The notes under the pieces were generated by a model. It did no database searches. It was not told the DNA's origin and saw only the letters and a program-made list of their open reading frames with translations. A DNA stretch of 7,691 nucleotides, taken from Beijerinckiaceae bacterium (GTDB taxonomy: Bacteria; Pseudomonadota; Alphaproteobacteria; Rhizobiales; Beijerinckiaceae). The first letter of the stretch is position 1. Each line of letters begins with the position of its first letter. Positions 6,173 through 7,691 of this stretch are shown piece after piece. The position numbers and the translations under genes were made by a program. Location: NCBI GenBank assembly GCA_947380915.1, contig CANCSY010000144.1:1-7691 (forward strand). Direction: 5' to 3'.

Positions 6173-6426
6173 GGGTCGCTTGCTGCAATCAAGTGTTCGC
6201 CTGGCGATGAAAACGGACTCTTGATTGGCCCTGATCGCCAAAAATGACGCTTCAAGGCGCCGCGCCCGGCGGCGCATGGAGGCAGGGCGCGAAAAAGCGC
6301 GCTTTTGCCGTCCGATCAGTGTATGAGAGGCTCCAGCAAGGCCTGCCCGGGCGGAAGTCAAGAACGCTGCGGGTTGGCCAGTCCTGGCTGAAACAAGCCA
6401 AGCCTATGGAAATGAAGTCTTTTTTC

Positions 6427-6455
6427 TTGACAAATCCATGGTGGAGGTGTTGTCG
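6427..6455 (+). promoter_or_regulatory. Candidate promoter of the DEAD-box helicase
   Basis: A perfect TTGACA -35 box (6427-6432), preceded by a T-run, is followed after 17 bp by TTGTCG (6450-6455), a poor -10. Transcription near 6462 would give a leader of about 120 bases, which is long but common for cold-inducible DEAD-box helicase messages. The weak -10 keeps confidence low. Confidence 0.35.
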
Positions 6456-6582
6456 GTTGCGTCCCTTCCGGCGCGCTTTTCGCTGACACGTCAACCCAAA
6501 TCCCGAAATCGCTTCAGCGCCCGCGCCGTTGTTCGCGCCCGCCTCGCGTTTACCTCCTTCTCACAGTCAGGCCCCTCGCCTC

Positions 6583-7691
6583 ATGCCGTTTCCTTCTACC
6601 AATCCCAGCCTTGAACGCGCCCTCGAAGCGCGCGGTTACGCCGAACCCACCCCCGTCCAGGCCGCAGTCTTGCAGCCGGACGCCGCCGAACGCGATTTGC
6701 TCGTCTCCGCCCAGACGGGCTCGGGCAAGACCGTGGCCTATGGCCTCGCCCTCGCCTCCACCCTGCTCATGGGCGAGGAGCGCATCGGCGCCCCCGGCGC
6801 CCCCATGGCGCTGGTGGTCGCTCCCACCCGCGAACTCGCCATGCAGGTGCAGCGCGAACTGATCTGGCTCTATGGCCCCACGGGGGCCCGCGTCACCGCC
6901 TGCATCGGCGGCATGGATGTGCGCCGCGAGGCGCGCGCGCTGGAAGATGGCTGCCACATCGTGGTGGGCACCCCCGGGCGCCTGCGCGACCATCTGGAGC
7001 GCGGCCGTCTCGATGTGAGCACCCTGCGCGCCGTGGTGCTCGACGAAGCCGACGAAATGCTCGATCTGGGCTTTCGCGAGGACATGGAGTTCATTCTCGA
7101 CGCCACCCCCGCCGAGCGCCGCACCCTGCTCTTCTCCGCCACAATACCCCGGGACATCGCGAACCTGGCGCGGCGCTACCAGCGCAACGCCTTCCGTATC
7201 GACACGGTGGACCAGACCCAGTCCCATGGGGACATCGAATATCGCGCCCTGCTGATCGCCCCCAACGAGATCGAGCATGCCGTCGTCAACGTGCTGCGCT
7301 ATTTCGAGCCGCCGGGCGCGCTGATCTTCTGCCAGACCCGCGAGGCCGTGCGCCATCTGCACGCGAGCCTTGTGGAGCGCGGCTTCGCCGCCGTGGCGCT
7401 GTCGGGCGAATTCTCCCAGAACGAGCGCACCCATGCGCTGCAGAGCCTGCGCGATGGCCGCGCGCGGGTCTGCGTGGCGACGGACGTGGCGGCGCGCGGC
7501 ATCGATCTGCCGGGCCTTGAGCTCGTCATCCACGCCGAATTGCCCAACGATCGCGACACGCTCCTGCATCGCAGCGGCCGCACGGGCCGGGCGGGCCGCA
7601 AGGGCATCTGCATTCTGCTGGCGCCCTATACCCGCCGCCGCAAGGCCGAGGGGCTGATCGCCCAGGCGCGCATCGACGTGCTCTGGGCCGG
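6583..7691 (+). CDS. DEAD-box ATP-dependent RNA helicase (C-terminus beyond the right edge)
   Basis: This cytosolic enzyme unwinds short RNA duplexes using ATP; family members act in ribosome assembly and RNA decay, often in the cold. The 369 visible residues hold the complete core: Q-motif GYAEPTPVQ (18-26), motif I AQTGSGKT (43-50), Ia PTRELA (81-86), Ib TPGR (130-133), motif II DEAD (154-157), motif III SAT (185-187), the second RecA domain with LIFCQTR (247-253), motif V ATDVAARGID (299-308) and motif VI HRSGRTGRAG (329-338). No stop occurs before the edge. Bacterial relatives carry a C-terminal RNA-binding extension, often DbpA-like, which would lie outside. The start at 6583 fits the usual short lead before the Q-motif, but its ribosome binding site is poor (AGG eleven bases away); an in-frame TTG at 6529 is a weaker alternative. 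It is divergent from the Bug-UbiD unit and probably unrelated to it. Subfamily (CsdA, RhlE or DbpA type) is not assigned. Confidence 0.95.
   Translation, partial: MPFPSTNPSLERALEARGYAEPTPVQAAVLQPDAAERDLLVSAQTGSGKTVAYGLALASTLLMGEERIGAPGAPMALVVAPTRELAMQVQRELIWLYGPTGARVTACIGGMDVRREARALEDGCHIVVGTPGRLRDHLERGRLDVSTLRAVVLDEADEMLDLGFREDMEFILDATPAERRTLLFSATIPRDIANLARRYQRNAFRIDTVDQTQSHGDIEYRALLIAPNEIEHAVVNVLRYFEPPGALIFCQTREAVRHLHASLVERGFAAVALSGEFSQNERTHALQSLRDGRARVCVATDVAARGIDLPGLELVIHAELPNDRDTLLHRSGRTGRAGRKGICILLAPYTRRRKAEGLIAQARIDVLWA

Larger units (their letters stand above)
6029..6582. other. Divergent intergenic region between the Bug receptor and the DEAD-box helicase
   Basis: About 550 bases hold no gene that I can support. 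Open frames here are under 85 codons and lack ribosome binding sites or recognisable protein. The region has candidate promoters facing both ways and several dyads: GCCAT-T-ATGGC at 6130-6140; CAATCAAG (6186-6193) mirrored by CTTGATTG (6220-6227); a 7-bp stem GCGCCGC/GCGGCGC at 6257-6275; and the perfect 14-bp palindrome AAAAGCGCGCTTTT at 6293-6306. There is no adjacent regulator gene, so any regulator of the Bug-UbiD unit would be encoded elsewhere. Confidence 0.5.

Noticed and set aside
6408..6486. Short plus-strand frame starting at ATG 6408 and ending FRRAFR, ahead of the helicase
   Set aside because: There is no Shine-Dalgarno sequence, the predicted promoter lies inside it, and the length is compatible with chance.
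6551..6562. Very strong Shine-Dalgarno (GAAGGAGGTA) on the minus strand
   Set aside because: No ATG, GTG or TTG follows within usable distance on that strand, so it does not mark a gene start; it is discussed as an anti-Shine-Dalgarno-like sequence instead.
6550..7569. 339-codon minus-strand open frame opposite the helicase
   Set aside because: The opposite strand carries all the DEAD-box motifs in order. This frame is a compositional shadow.

Overview
The window is GC-rich DNA with dense coding in codons ending in G or C. Its protein families (MlaF-type ABC ATPase, SbmA/BacA-like ABC transporter, a Bug-type solute receptor beside a UbiD-family decarboxylase, and a DEAD-box helicase) fit an alphaproteobacterium, most likely of the Hyphomicrobiales. 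That placement is inferred from protein style only. There are six genes, two of them cut by the window edges. No rRNA, tRNA, insertion sequence or CRISPR array was seen.

Layout, left to right. (1) 1-472, minus: the N-terminal half of mlaF, the ATPase of the phospholipid-trafficking Mla/MCE transporter. It probably starts at a TTG codon and has a plausible promoter of its own at 533-560. (2) 597-3084, minus: a two-gene unit. The first gene is a fused membrane/ATPase half-transporter of the SbmA/BacA-YddA type; the second is a small methyltransferase-fold protein of unknown role, 22 bp downstream. (3) 3085-3472: an intergenic region with an AT-rich patch, two overlapping micro-ORFs and, at its right end, a hairpin terminator for the next unit. 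(4) 3473-6028, minus: a second two-gene unit, a secreted Bug/TctC-type carboxylate-binding protein followed by a UbiD-family prFMN decarboxylase. Together they suggest uptake or sensing of an aromatic or unsaturated carboxylic acid and its decarboxylation. (5) 6029-6582: a divergent intergenic region with several dyad symmetries and candidate promoters facing both ways. (6) 6583 to the right edge, plus: a DEAD-box RNA helicase with all core motifs, C-terminal end missing.

The most notable signal is the nucleotide-binding domain of the ABC transporter. It keeps the Walker A lysine, but the Q-loop glutamine, signature glycine, Walker B aspartate, catalytic glutamate and switch histidine all appear substituted. 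This suggests a transporter that binds ATP but hydrolyses it poorly or not at all, in a family whose relatives SbmA and BacA have no ATPase domain. Second-rank signals are the UbiD protein with Asp where a metal-ligand His is expected, the micro-ORFs ahead of the ABC gene, and the operator-like dyads ahead of the Bug gene. I did not find a clearly new multi-gene system; the ABC transporter plus methyltransferase-like pair is the best candidate for something undescribed.
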